Position numbers and translations under genes: made by a program. 64,000 nt of DNA, from NCBI RefSeq assembly GCF_014779595.1, contig NZ_JACXZT010000010.1, forward strand, positions 1 to 64,000, read 5' to 3'. Position 1 is the stretch's first letter; every line of letters begins with the position of its first letter. The DNA comes from Halomonas sp. ML-15 (GTDB taxonomy: Bacteria; Pseudomonadota; Gammaproteobacteria; Pseudomonadales; Halomonadaceae). Below, in pieces: positions 8,171 through 16,624 of the stretch. The notes beneath the pieces are model-generated. The model had not been told where the DNA came from, made no database searches, and saw only the letters and a list, made by a program, of their open reading frames with translations.

Positions 8171-9220
8171 CTAGCTGTCTCCGAATAGATTGGCGGTTGG
8201 ATGCGGCCTGGTCGACCCACGCGCTATCAGGGTAGGGGGGTGCTGAATATCGGCGATGGCTCGGGTTGGCGTTGCCTGACGCTGCAACAGGCACTCCACC
8301 GCTGAGTGACCGATGGCCCGGGTGGGTTGGGCAAGGGTCGTGATACCGGGCTCGATCAGAGCGCACCAGTCGAGCTCATCGATCCCCATCAATCCCGTAC
8401 TGCCGAGGCGGACCTCCAAGGCCTGCAAGATCCGGGTCGCGGCCAGGGTCATATTGCCGTTGGCACACAGCACGGCCTTGGGCGCTGTGGCTGGGCGCTG
8501 CAAGAAAGCGTTCAGCGCATCGCGCAGGGAGGCGTCGGACTCCTCCGGGGAGTGGCAGTGGGTATCGCCGTGGAGGCCCCGCTGCGCCACACCGGCTTGG
8601 AACCTCGCCAGACGCTGCTGGCGGGAGCTGACCTGCGCCGCGGGCTCGCTGAGATAGAAGATCTCTGCGTAGCCCTGCGCGGCGAGGTGATCGAGCGCCA
8701 TATCGATCGCCAGGACATTGTCGAGACCCACCATATCGCGATGGGCGTGGTCGAGGCGGCGGTCGAGCAGCACCGTGGGGGTGTTCTGGGCGGCGAGTGC
8801 GTCCAGCGCCGGCAGACTGCTGCCAGTCGGGTTGATCACAAGGCCCTCGACCCGGTAAGCGCTGAGCAGCTCGAGATGCGCGCGTTCCTGGGCGGGGTCG
8901 TTATCGGTATTGCACAGCATCAGCGAGTAGCCGCGCTGGCGGCAAGCCTGCTCGACGCCGTGCATGACGGCGACCGAGAAGGGATTGCGGATATCGGCCA
9001 CCAGCATGCCGATCAGTTGCGAATGACCGCCCTTGAGGCCGCGAGCCATTCGGTTGGGTGAAAACCCCAGCTGTGCGGCCGCAGTGGCAATACGCGCCTG
9101 GAGCGCCGATGACAGCCTCTCGCGCTCGTCGCCAAAGTAGCGCGACACGCTGGTTTTGGAGGCGCCCGCTGCCTTGGCGACATCATGCAGAGTGGGGTGC
9201 CGAGCGGCGTCATCAGCCAT
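8171..9220 (-). CDS. LacI family transcriptional regulator of sugar-acid operon
   Basis: This 349-residue protein has an N-terminal LacI helix-turn-helix (PTLHDVAKAAGASKTSVSRY, then the hinge at ~50-65) and a periplasmic-binding-protein-like effector domain (IGMLVADIRNPFSVAVMHGV onward). It heads the minus-strand operon with kdgK and the HAD phosphatase, so it probably represses them and responds to a sugar acid, as PtxS and KdgR-type regulators do. A palindromic LacI-type operator lies 24-39 bases before its start, which fits autoregulation. The effector is unknown. Confidence 0.9.
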   Translation of the reverse strand: MADDAARHPTLHDVAKAAGASKTSVSRYFGDERERLSSALQARIATAAAQLGFSPNRMARGLKGGHSQLIGMLVADIRNPFSVAVMHGVEQACRQRGYSLMLCNTDNDPAQERAHLELLSAYRVEGLVINPTGSSLPALDALAAQNTPTVLLDRRLDHAHRDMVGLDNVLAIDMALDHLAAQGYAEIFYLSEPAAQVSSRQQRLARFQAGVAQRGLHGDTHCHSPEESDASLRDALNAFLQRPATAPKAVLCANGNMTLAATRILQALEVRLGSTGLMGIDELDWCALIEPGITTLAQPTRAIGHSAVECLLQRQATPTRAIADIQHPPTLIARGSTRPHPTANLFGDS

Positions 9221-9243
9221 GCACTAAGAGATCCTGGAGAGAA

Positions 9244-9259
9244 ATGGTAACGTTCCCAT
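9244..9259. promoter_or_regulatory. LacI-type operator
   Basis: The sequence ATGGTAACGTTCCCAT is a near-perfect palindrome with the central CG typical of LacI-family operators (half-site ATGGNAAC; seven of eight positions symmetric). It lies just upstream of the regulator gene, where binding would block the operon's promoter. No second copy was noticed nearby. Confidence 0.6.
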
Positions 9260-9387
9260 AGTAGCCCTTGCTCGAATAGGCGGCAAACCCCACCGAGCCA
9301 CCCACCACCAAGGCGCTATGGCCGCGACCGTCTCTGATGCGGTATCAATGGGGTGTCAAAGGCTGAGTCCCCTATAGGAGAAACGAG

Positions 9388-9912
9388 ATGGCGATCTATC
9401 GCTACGATGGCATGACCCCCGAGGTGCACGCCGAGAGCTACGTGGCCCAGACCGCGGATGTGATGGGGCGGGTAGCGCTGCACAAGGGCAGCAGCGTGTG
9501 GTACCAGGCGGTGCTGCGCGGTGACAATGAGCTGATCGAGATCGGCGAGGGCAGTAACGTGCAGGAGGGGGCGGTGCTGCATACCGATCCCGGTTATCCG
9601 CTGACGGTGGGCAAGCGCGTCACCGTGGGCCACCAGGCGATGCTGCACGGCTGCAGCGTCGGTGACGGTGCGCTGATCGGGATTCAGGCGGTGGTGCTCA
9701 ACGGCGCCAAGATCGGCAAGAACTGTCTGGTCGGCGCCGGGGCGGTGGTCACCGAAGGCAAGGAGTTCCCCGACAACTCGCTGATCCTCGGCGCGCCGGC
9801 CCGGGTGGTGAAGACCCTGACCGACGAGGCCATCGCCGCCATGCAGAAAGGCGCCGACAAGTACGTCGAGCGGGGGCGGGTGCATCGCGACACTCTGGAG
9901 CGCATCGATTGA
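9388..9912 (+). CDS. Gamma carbonic anhydrase family protein (YrdA-like)
   Basis: This 174-residue left-handed beta-helix protein has hexapeptide repeats throughout. The three metal-binding histidines of the gamma-CA family are at residues 65 (GAVLHTDPG), 82 and 87 ([12 protein letters not shown]). The [18 protein letters not shown] motif is also conserved. It resembles YrdA/PaaY-type proteins. Such proteins bind zinc or iron, but many have little or no measured carbonic anhydrase activity, so the true substrate is uncertain. It has a good AGGAG site. It is divergent from the lacI gene and stands alone ahead of the phasin gene. Confidence 0.9.
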   Translation: MAIYRYDGMTPEVHAESYVAQTADVMGRVALHKGSSVWYQAVLRGDNELIEIGEGSNVQEGAVLHTDPGYPLTVGKRVTVGHQAMLHGCSVGDGALIGIQAVVLNGAKIGKNCLVGAGAVVTEGKEFPDNSLILGAPARVVKTLTDEAIAAMQKGADKYVERGRVHRDTLERID

Positions 9913-9930
9913 GGAAAATATCGCGATCAA

Positions 9931-9970
9931 TGTTGCACTGCACAAAAAGCTTTGCTATGTTGCACTGCAA
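9931..9970 (+). promoter_or_regulatory. Duplicated TGTTGCACTGCA motif upstream of phasin gene
   Basis: The 12-mer TGTTGCACTGCA occurs at 9931-9942 and again at 9958-9969, 27 bases apart. The second copy sits in the perfect palindrome TTGCACTGCAA. PhaR-type repressors of PHA genes are known to prefer TGC-rich sites, and phasin genes are their classic target. These repeats are therefore a good candidate operator. The family match is from memory and no phaR is in the window. Confidence 0.5.
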
Positions 9971-10015
9971 CGAAGGACAAAAAGCCTTCGCCCCAGAAAC
10001 CTTAGGAGGTGTCCC

Positions 10016-10384
10016 ATGAGCAACGCAAACATTGATCAAGCGACTCAGCAATTCGAATCCATGTTTTTCGGCCCGGCACGCGCTTACGCTGCCCTGTCCA
10101 TCGACTACGCCGAGAAGCTGCTGAACACTCAGTATGAAGCGGTCAAGGCATACAGCGACGTCAGCATGAGCCAGGCACGCGCCATGCTCGACATCAAGGA
10201 CGCTGAAGGTCTGCGTACCTATGTCGAAGGCCAGCAGAAGGTCGCTAAAGAGCTGTCTGAGCGCGTCAAGGGCGATGCAGAGAAGGTTGTCGCTCTGAAT
10301 CAGGACTTCGTTCAGAAAGGCCAGAAACTGGCTGAAGAGAATATCCAGACCGCGTCCAAGGCTGCCAGCAAGGCCGCCAAGTAA
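10016..10384 (+). CDS. Phasin (PHA granule-associated protein)
   Basis: This 122-residue, almost wholly helical protein has the phasin pattern: amphipathic heptad-like helices, no cysteine, an Ala/Lys-rich C-terminus (TASKAASKAAK), and a FFGPARAYAALSIDYAEKLLNTQYEAVKAY core. Phasins coat polyhydroxyalkanoate granules and control their size and number. An excellent TAGGAGGT ribosome site precedes the ATG, and a strong terminator follows, so it is probably a monocistronic, highly expressed gene. The PHA synthase genes are not in the window. Base use is less GC-rich at third positions than in its neighbours, as expected for a highly expressed gene. Confidence 0.88.
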   Translation: MSNANIDQATQQFESMFFGPARAYAALSIDYAEKLLNTQYEAVKAYSDVSMSQARAMLDIKDAEGLRTYVEGQQKVAKELSERVKGDAEKVVALNQDFVQKGQKLAEENIQTASKAASKAAK

Positions 10385-10420
10385 CGCCCAACGCGTGCCG
10401 CAAGGCACTGCGCTGAGAAA

Positions 10421-10452
10421 GCCGCCACCCGATAGGGTGGCGGCTTTTTTTT
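10421..10452 (+). terminator. Intrinsic terminator of phasin gene
   Basis: A 10-bp perfect stem (GCCGCCACCC / GGGTGGCGGC) with a GATA loop is followed directly by eight T residues, about 36 bases after the phasin stop. Confidence 0.92.
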
Positions 10453-10494
10453 ATTGGGAGCTCGCCAGCACGCGGGGATGCTCGACGTTCTTTA

Positions 10495-10600
10495 CATAAG
10501 ACCGGTGATGGGTCTTATGGTCGTTTTTTGTATACATAAAGTGTCTACCAAAATTCTCTCCCTGTGGGGTAAGATGATTGGGGCGTATTGTATACATAAA
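10495..10600 (+). promoter_or_regulatory. Upstream region of purine permease with repeated TTGTATACATAAA
   Basis: The 13-mer TTGTATACATAAA occurs at 10528-10540 and again at 10588-10600, exactly 60 bases apart; the second ends 17 bases before the permease start. Its core TTGTATACA is close to the palindromic sites used by GntR/FadR-type repressors. Further upstream a 9-bp inverted repeat CATAAGACC / GGTCTTATG spans 10495-10519. The pattern suggests cooperative binding by a repressor, but no regulator gene adjoins. Confidence 0.55.
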
Positions 10601-10617
10601 AACAGATGAGTCCTTAG

Positions 10618-12018
10618 ATGAGCACACCACAACACAGCCAATCGGTCTTCGATTTTCATGGCAGGCCGCCGCTGGCCAAGGCGCTGCCGCTCTCCCTCCA
10701 GCACATCCTGGCGATGATCATGGGTACGGTGACGGTACCGATCATCGTGGTCGGCGCCGTTGGTGGCAGCCACGCCGAGCAGATGACGCTGATTCAGATT
10801 TCCCTGATTGCCTCGGCGTTGTCGACGCTGGTACAGCTCTACGGCATCGGCAAGCTGGGCGCGCGTCTGCCGACCATCTTCGGTGTCGGCTTCGCCTATG
10901 TGCCCACGCTTGTCGCTGTCGGCGCCCAGTATGGCATCGGCGGTATTCTCGGTGCCCAGATCATCGGCGGCGTAGCGATGATCGTGGTCGGGCTGTTCAT
11001 TACCCGCATTCGCCACCTGTTTCCACCGGTGGTAGCGGGCACGGTGGTGCTGGTCATCGGTTTGTCACTCTACGATATCGCCGTCAACTACATGGCCGGT
11101 GGCGTCGGCCAGAACGACTACGGCGACCCGCTCAACTGGTTGATCGCCGTGGCGACACTGCTGGTGGTACTGGTGGTGTCGCAGTTTGCACGGGGTTTTC
11201 TGAAGCTCGCGGCGATCATCTGCGGCATCGGCGTGGGTTACCTGTTGGCGCTGGCGTTGGGTCGCGTCGACTTCAGCCCGGTGGTCGAGGCGACCTGGTT
11301 CAACGCTCCCAGGTTGATGCCCTTCGAACTGGAGTTCCACGCAGCGGCGATCCTGTCGGTGGTGATCATCTGCGTGGTCAATTCGGTACAGACCATTGGT
11401 GACCTGTCAGCGACGTCGGTGGGTGGCATGAACCGCGAGCCGAGTACCCGCGAGCTGTTCGGTGGGCTGATGGGTAACGGTGCGACCACCGCCTTGGGCT
11501 CACTGTTCGGCGCCATGCCCACCTCGTCCTACAGCCAGAACGTAGGGATCGTGGCCATGACCAAGGTGATCAGCCGCTACGTGCTGGCGCTGGCCGCACT
11601 GTTCATGCTGATCGCCGGCCTGGTACCCAAGTTTGGCGCGGTCATGACCACGATCCCCTACCCGGTGCTCGGCGGCGCGACCATCACGGTATTCGGCATG
11701 ATCACCATGACCGGTATCCAATTGATCACCAAGGATGAGCTCTCGGCCCGTAACATGACCATTGTCAGCCTGGCGCTGGCCCTGAGCATGGGCATCTATG
11801 CGGTCCCCGAGGCCATCGAGTACTTCCCGTCGATGCTGCAACTGGTACTGGGTGGCTCGCCGATCGTGGTGGCGGCGCTGGTGGCGTTCACGCTCAACCT
11901 GCTACTGCCCAAGCGCAGCCTGGCCGATGAGGCCGCCGAGCGCGAGGCCATGGCGGCCAAGATGAATGCCGAGCAGAGAGGCAGGGAGGACGCTACGGTC
12001 AGCCAGCGCAGTGTCTGA
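10618..12018 (+). CDS. NCS2 family nucleobase permease (xanthine/uracil type)
   Basis: This 466-residue membrane protein should have 14 membrane segments, as in the UraA/XanQ fold, and would import a purine or pyrimidine base with a cation. The NCS2 signature near residues 305-316 reads QNVGIVAMTKV. The preceding helix contains NSVQTIGDLSATSVGG, corresponding to the substrate-contact region of TM8, and N-terminal SLQHILAMIMG corresponds to the TM1 motif. The Gln and Asp pattern is closer to purine (xanthine/urate) members than to UraA, but the substrate is not certain. It has its own repeated upstream elements. The next gene, modA, starts 90 bases later and is probably independent. Confidence 0.85.
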   Translation: MSTPQHSQSVFDFHGRPPLAKALPLSLQHILAMIMGTVTVPIIVVGAVGGSHAEQMTLIQISLIASALSTLVQLYGIGKLGARLPTIFGVGFAYVPTLVAVGAQYGIGGILGAQIIGGVAMIVVGLFITRIRHLFPPVVAGTVVLVIGLSLYDIAVNYMAGGVGQNDYGDPLNWLIAVATLLVVLVVSQFARGFLKLAAIICGIGVGYLLALALGRVDFSPVVEATWFNAPRLMPFELEFHAAAILSVVIICVVNSVQTIGDLSATSVGGMNREPSTRELFGGLMGNGATTALGSLFGAMPTSSYSQNVGIVAMTKVISRYVLALAALFMLIAGLVPKFGAVMTTIPYPVLGGATITVFGMITMTGIQLITKDELSARNMTIVSLALALSMGIYAVPEAIEYFPSMLQLVLGGSPIVVAALVAFTLNLLLPKRSLADEAAEREAMAAKMNAEQRGREDATVSQRSV

Positions 12019-12108
12019 TCTGCGTCAGATGGCCGCGATGCAGCCTTTGCCTTGGCGAGATGCATCGCCGACAATCCAGGCAATCATCATGGACCACGAG
12101 GATACGAC

Positions 12109-12909
12109 ATGCGGGGGATTCGGCAGGGAATTGCGTTGGTGTTGCTGGCCTGGTTGCCCGGTCTGGGCCACGCCGCTGCACCAACGGTGGCCGCTGCCTC
12201 TGACCTGCAGTTTGCCCTCCACGAGGTGGCGGATCGCTTCACCGATGAGACCGGCCAGGCGCTGCGCTTGAACTTTGGCTCGTCCGGCAACTTCAGGCGC
12301 CAGATTGCCCAGGGCGCGCCCTTCGAGCTTTACCTCTCCGCCGATGAGGCCTACGTTGAAGCGCTGCACGCCGAGGGGCACACCGTCGATGCGGGGGTGC
12401 GCTACGCAGTGGGGAGGTTGGTGTGGATGCAGCCTGCCGGTCGCGATGACCTGCCCAGCGAGGCGGCGCCACTGGCGGCAGTGGAAGCCGCGGTGGCTAG
12501 CCTGCAGGCGGGGGAGGGGCGACCGCGCATCGCCCTGGCCAACCCGGAGCATGCGCCCTATGGCGTGGCCGCCCAGCAGGCGCTGGAGCATGCCGGCCTG
12601 TGGCACGAGATGCAGCCGCTCAAGGTGCTCGGGGAGAACGTCTCCCAGGCGGCCCAGTTCGCCCTGGGTGGCGATGCCCGCGGTGGCCTGGTGGCCTACT
12701 CGCTGGCCCTGGCGCCGTCGCTGGCGGCACGCTCCGACTACGTGCTGATCCCCGAGGAGTGGCATGCGCCGCTTCACCAGCGCATGGCGCTGGTCAAGGG
12801 CGCCGGCGACACCGCCCGGGCCTTCTACGCCTATCTGCAGGAGGACGAGGCGCGCCAGATTCTTGCCGATTACGGCTTCAGTGTGCCGACTGAGGCCCCC
12901 ACGCCTTGA
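12109..12909 (+). CDS. modA: Molybdate ABC transporter periplasmic binding protein
   Basis: This 266-residue protein has a signal peptide (MRGIRQGIALVLLAWLPGLGHA) followed by the ModA-type fold. AAASDLQFALHEVADRF and FGSSGNFRRQIAQGAPFELYLSAD contain the Ser residues that bind the tetrahedral oxyanion. IALANPEHAPYGVAAQQAL is the other conserved block. It captures molybdate (or tungstate) for ModBC. The frame opens upstream at 12052, but the signal peptide and a GAGG site fix the start at 12109. Its stop overlaps the modB start as TGATG. No modE or Mo-box was identified. Confidence 0.92.
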   Translation: MRGIRQGIALVLLAWLPGLGHAAAPTVAAASDLQFALHEVADRFTDETGQALRLNFGSSGNFRRQIAQGAPFELYLSADEAYVEALHAEGHTVDAGVRYAVGRLVWMQPAGRDDLPSEAAPLAAVEAAVASLQAGEGRPRIALANPEHAPYGVAAQQALEHAGLWHEMQPLKVLGENVSQAAQFALGGDARGGLVAYSLALAPSLAARSDYVLIPEEWHAPLHQRMALVKGAGDTARAFYAYLQEDEARQILADYGFSVPTEAPTP

Positions 12910-13577
12910 TGGACTGGCAAGCATTAGGCGTCTCGCTGCAGCTTGCGCTGTTTACCTGCCTGTTGCTGATGCCGGTCGGGCTGTGGCTGGGGCGCACCCT
13001 TGCCACCCGCCAGTTTCGCGGCAAGGCGCTGTGCGAAGCAGCCGTGGCGCTGCCGCTAGTGATGCCGCCTACCGTGCTGGGGTTCTACCTGATGCTGTCG
13101 TTCGGGGTCGATGCGCCGTTCGGCGCGCTGTGGCAGCGGGTCACCGGCAGCGGCCTCAACTTCACCTTCAGCGGTATCCTCCTCGCCTCGCTGGTCGTCA
13201 ATCTGCCGTTTGCCGTGCAGCCGATCCAGCGCGCCTTCGAGGGGGTGCCGAACAATGTCCGTGAAGCGGCCTGGTGCTGTGGCCTCTCGCCGTGGCAGAC
13301 CTTCACCCGTATCGAGCTGCCGCTGGTCTGGCCGGGGCTGGTCTCGGCGCTGGCGCTGACCTTTGCTCACACCCTCGGCGAATTTGGGGTGATCCTGATG
13401 GTCGGCGGTTCTATCGACGGTGAGACCCGCACCCTGGCGATCTCCATCTACGACCGCGTGCAGGCCTTCGATGAAGCCGGGGCAGGCATCATGTCGGCGA
13501 TCCTGCTGGCGGTCTCCTTCGTGACCATTGGCGTGGTCTACGGTCTGGCCCGTCGTGGCAGGGGGCTGCGTGTCTGA
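12909..13577 (+). CDS. modB: Molybdate ABC transporter permease
   Basis: This 222-residue inner-membrane permease has about five membrane segments. The EAA loop (EAAWCCGLSPWQTFTRIELPLVWPGL, around residues 120-145) contacts the ATPase, and the C-terminal half carries HTLGEFGVILMVGGS, typical of ModB. The chosen ATG overlaps the modA stop by one base; the TTG immediately before it is a less likely start. It overlaps modC by eight bases, so translation of the whole operon is coupled. Confidence 0.93.
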   Translation: MDWQALGVSLQLALFTCLLLMPVGLWLGRTLATRQFRGKALCEAAVALPLVMPPTVLGFYLMLSFGVDAPFGALWQRVTGSGLNFTFSGILLASLVVNLPFAVQPIQRAFEGVPNNVREAAWCCGLSPWQTFTRIELPLVWPGLVSALALTFAHTLGEFGVILMVGGSIDGETRTLAISIYDRVQAFDEAGAGIMSAILLAVSFVTIGVVYGLARRGRGLRV

Positions 13578-14679
13578 GTCTCATCATCCGTTGACGACGC
13601 AAGGCCTCGAGGTCCGGCTGCAGCAGCCGGGCCCGATTCCGCTGAACGCCGATTTCTGCTGCGCGCCGGGAGAGCTGCTGGCGTTGGTGGGGCCCTCCGG
13701 TGGTGGCAAGACCACCTTGCTGAGGGCGATCGCCGGGCTCTACCGGCCCAGTGGTGGACATATCCGCTGTGCCGGCGAGACCTGGTTCGATGCCGCTGGC
13801 GGCATCTGCCTGCCCCCCCAGCGGCGGCGCATTGGTCTGGTGTTCCAGGACTATGCGTTATTCCCCCACCTCACCGCCCAAGCCAACGTGATGGCGGCGA
13901 TGAACCATGTGCCGCGGGCCGAGCGCGCTCCTCGAGCCGCACGCTGGCTGGCGCAGGTACGGCTCGAGGGGCTCGAAGGGCGCTATCCGGCGGCGCTCTC
14001 CGGCGGTCAGCGCCAGCGGGTGGCGGTGGCCCGGGCGCTGGCCCGTGAGCCGCGGGTACTGCTGCTCGATGAGCCTTTCTCGGCGGTGGATCAGGTGACC
14101 CGACGGCGCCTGCAGCGCGAACTCGCCCAGCTGCGTGAGATGATCGACATCCCGATCCTGCTGGTCACCCACGACCTGGAAGAGGCCGCGGCGCTGGCCG
14201 ATCGGCTCTGCGTGCTCCACAGCGGCGACACCTTGCAGAGCGGTCCTGCCGAGACGCTGTTTCGCCGCCCGGTCTCACCCCTGGTGGCGCGTCTACTCGA
14301 CAAGCACAACGTCTTCAGCGGTCGGGCGATGCGCGATGACAGTGGCGACGTCTACCTGCAGTGGGGCCCCTACCGACTCGATGCAGCGCTGCCGGCAAGC
14401 GTTGAGAGTCGCGCAGAGGTTGACTGGTATATTCCTCCTTCGGACGTGGTGCTGCATCGTCGCCAGCGTCCCTCGCGCGGTGAGCGCGAAAACCCCGTGT
14501 GCGGCACGGTCAGCGAGATGGTCGTGCTTGGCGGCATCGCGCAGATTACGCTGACATTCGCCCATACCCGCGACAGCCTGCGTTTCGAGATCGCCACCCA
14601 CGCGGCACGGCGTAATGGACTGGCGCGCGGTGAAGAGGTCAGCGTGTCGCTGTTGGCCAGCGGCATACATATCATGTAG
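13570..14679 (+). CDS. modC: Molybdate ABC transporter ATP-binding protein
   Basis: This 369-residue ATPase carries Walker A GPSGGGKTT (~residues 41-49), the signature LSGGQRQR, Walker B VLLLDEPF and the switch His in LLVTHD. The C-terminal extension (~residues 285-369) fits a TOBE/MOP domain that binds molybdate and can inhibit transport. The start is best read as the GTG at 13570, overlapping the end of modB and preceded by a purine-rich AGGGGG; the frame also opens upstream, but that part overlaps modB. The next gene (DUF192) begins 27 bases later and may be co-transcribed. Confidence 0.92.
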   Translation: MSESHHPLTTQGLEVRLQQPGPIPLNADFCCAPGELLALVGPSGGGKTTLLRAIAGLYRPSGGHIRCAGETWFDAAGGICLPPQRRRIGLVFQDYALFPHLTAQANVMAAMNHVPRAERAPRAARWLAQVRLEGLEGRYPAALSGGQRQRVAVARALAREPRVLLLDEPFSAVDQVTRRRLQRELAQLREMIDIPILLVTHDLEEAAALADRLCVLHSGDTLQSGPAETLFRRPVSPLVARLLDKHNVFSGRAMRDDSGDVYLQWGPYRLDAALPASVESRAEVDWYIPPSDVVLHRRQRPSRGERENPVCGTVSEMVVLGGIAQITLTFAHTRDSLRFEIATHAARRNGLARGEEVSVSLLASGIHIM

Positions 14680-14706
14680 GGCAACCCTGAACGAGGAACC
14701 GCGTCG

Positions 14707-15288
14707 ATGAACCTAACCCGCCGCCAGCTGCTGCTAGGCATGAGTGCTACGTTGATGATGCCCAAGACGCTGCTGGCGCAGTCCCATGCAGGCGAGCCGA
14801 TGGAGTTTGCCCGCGACACCCTCGCCATTCACAGCCAGCACGGGCCGCACAAGCTCGAGGTCGAGCTGGCCGAAAGCTTTGCTCAGCGTGCGCGGGGGCT
14901 GATGGACCGCGACGAGCTGGACAGCGATGCCGGCATGCTGTTCATCTACTCCGAGCCGCAGTCGTCCCGCAGCGGCTTCTGGATGTATCGCACCCGTATC
15001 CCGCTGGATATCGCCTTTATCGACGAGCAGGGGCGTATCGTCACCATCGCCAGCATGCAGCCGTGTACTTCCGCGGATCCCAGCGAGTGCCCAGTGACGC
15101 GACCCGATGCCCGCTATGTTGCCGCCCTTGAGGTCAATGCCGGCTATTTTGCCGAGCACGGCATCGAGGAGGGCGACTGCGTTGCGCTGCCTGGTGCCGC
15201 CCTGCAGTGCATGGCCGAGCTGGACGAGACCGAGCTGGATGAGAGAGAAGCACTGGCCGAGGACGAAGACCTGGTCGGGGACGAGTAG
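14707..15288 (+). CDS. Exported DUF192 family protein
   Basis: This 193-residue protein has an N-terminal TRRQLLLGMSATLMM stretch, a plausible Tat-like signal peptide, then a DUF192 domain (~residues 48-158). The domain shows the usual RARGLMDR, DAGMLFIY, GFWMYRTRIPLDIAFID and VAALEVNAGYFAEHGIEEGD blocks. The C-terminal ~25 residues are strongly acidic (Glu/Asp-rich), typical of secreted proteins of halophiles. The function of DUF192 proteins is not established. It follows modC closely on the same strand. Confidence 0.9.
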   Translation: MNLTRRQLLLGMSATLMMPKTLLAQSHAGEPMEFARDTLAIHSQHGPHKLEVELAESFAQRARGLMDRDELDSDAGMLFIYSEPQSSRSGFWMYRTRIPLDIAFIDEQGRIVTIASMQPCTSADPSECPVTRPDARYVAALEVNAGYFAEHGIEEGDCVALPGAALQCMAELDETELDEREALAEDEDLVGDE

Positions 15289-15547
15289 CCTGCCGGGCGT
15301 CTTGCACCTTGGTGTAAGTGACTTTCTTTCAACGCCTGGCGCTCTACAATGGGCCAGTGAGTCATTGCACTCCGGCTGCCGGTCTTTTCACCCCAAGGTC
15401 GGCAAGATGTCGAACGTCCCGCCACAAGCGGTCAGATAGCGCCTTGCTACCCCGAGGCGGCAGCATCAGCATTCGCGCCCCGGCGCACCTATACCAATAA
15501 TCGGCGCGCTGTCCGCGAGGCGGCGCCCACCGCTGCAAGGACATTCC

Positions 15548-16558
15548 ATGACCCTGTCACGCCGCTTGACCCACTTCACCGTCGCGCTGGCCGGTGCCGC
15601 GCTGCTTTCCACCTCGCTGTCGGCTCAGGCCCGCGAGCTCTCCGTCTCCACCGTACTGTCCGACGCCTTCCCCTGGGGACAGGCGGCGGAGCGCTGGGCG
15701 GAGCTGGTCGAGGAGCGCAGCGAGGGCCGCATTACCCTGCGTGTCTACCCCAACTCCCAACTGGTATCCGGCGATCAGACCCGTGAATTCTCGGCGATGC
15801 GTTCGGGACTGATCGACCTGGCGGTGGGCTCGACCATCAACTGGTCACCGCAGGTGCCGGAACTCAATCTGTTTTCGCTGCCGTTCTTTATCCCCGATGA
15901 AGCAGCAGTGGATGCCGTCACCGGTGGCGAGGCTGGCGAGCTGGTCTTCGATGCCATCGAATCCCGCGGCGTGGTGCCGCTGGCATGGGGTGAGAACGGC
16001 TTCCGTCAGCTCTCCAACTCGCGTGGCCCGATCAGCGCGCCGGAGGATCTCGACGGGCTGCGCATCCGCGTGGTTGGCTCGCCGCTGTTCCAGGATACCT
16101 TTAGCGCCCTGGGGGCCGATCCGACTCAGATGAGCTGGACCGACGCCCAGCCGGCGCTGACCACCGGCGCGGTGGACGGCCAGGAGAATCCGCTGTCGGT
16201 CTTCGACGTGGCGCGCATCGACCAGGTGGGGCAGGAGTACCTGACGCGCTGGAACTACATGAACGATCCTCTGATCTTCGCCGCCAATCAGCGCGTATGG
16301 GACTCCCTCGACGAGGCCGACCGCGAGATGCTGCGCGAGACCGCGATCGAAGCCGGGGAGTGGGAGATCGCCATGACCCGCGAGCAGGAGCCTGAGCGGC
16401 TCGCCGACATCGAAGCGCGTGGCGTGACCGTTACCGAGCTTAGCGATGAGCAGCATCAGGCCTTCGTCGATGCCACTCAGGCGGTCCATGAGAAGTGGGT
16501 GCCACGCATTGGCGAGGCGATCGTCGAAGCCGCCCAGGCGTCGATGGACGCGCGCTGA
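15548..16558 (+). CDS. TRAP transporter substrate-binding protein (DctP family)
   Basis: This 336-residue periplasmic receptor has a signal peptide ending near AQA (residue ~28). The DctP fold shows EFSAMRSGLIDLAVGS, the conserved arginine block GLRIRVVGSPLF that clamps the substrate carboxylate, and ALTTGAVDGQENPL. It binds an organic acid and hands it to the sodium-driven DctQM permease encoded just downstream. The exact acid cannot be told from sequence. A 66-base gap with a strong stem-loop separates it from the small permease gene, which would let the receptor be made in excess. Confidence 0.92.
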   Translation: MTLSRRLTHFTVALAGAALLSTSLSAQARELSVSTVLSDAFPWGQAAERWAELVEERSEGRITLRVYPNSQLVSGDQTREFSAMRSGLIDLAVGSTINWSPQVPELNLFSLPFFIPDEAAVDAVTGGEAGELVFDAIESRGVVPLAWGENGFRQLSNSRGPISAPEDLDGLRIRVVGSPLFQDTFSALGADPTQMSWTDAQPALTTGAVDGQENPLSVFDVARIDQVGQEYLTRWNYMNDPLIFAANQRVWDSLDEADREMLRETAIEAGEWEIAMTREQEPERLADIEARGVTVTELSDEQHQAFVDATQAVHEKWVPRIGEAIVEAAQASMDAR

Positions 16559-16578
16559 GTCGCGTCCCGCTCTTCCCT

Positions 16579-16609
16579 GCCGCCCCCGCTGTGCGAGGGG
16601 CGGCGCATT
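16579..16609 (+). terminator. Stem-loop between TRAP receptor and permease genes
   Basis: An 8-bp GC stem (GCCGCCCC / GGGGCGGC) with a 10-base loop is followed by GCATTTTTC. It is probably a partial terminator or a 3' mRNA stabiliser that raises receptor levels over the downstream permease genes. Confidence 0.6.
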
Positions 16610-16624
16610 TTTCGTGAGGTCGTC

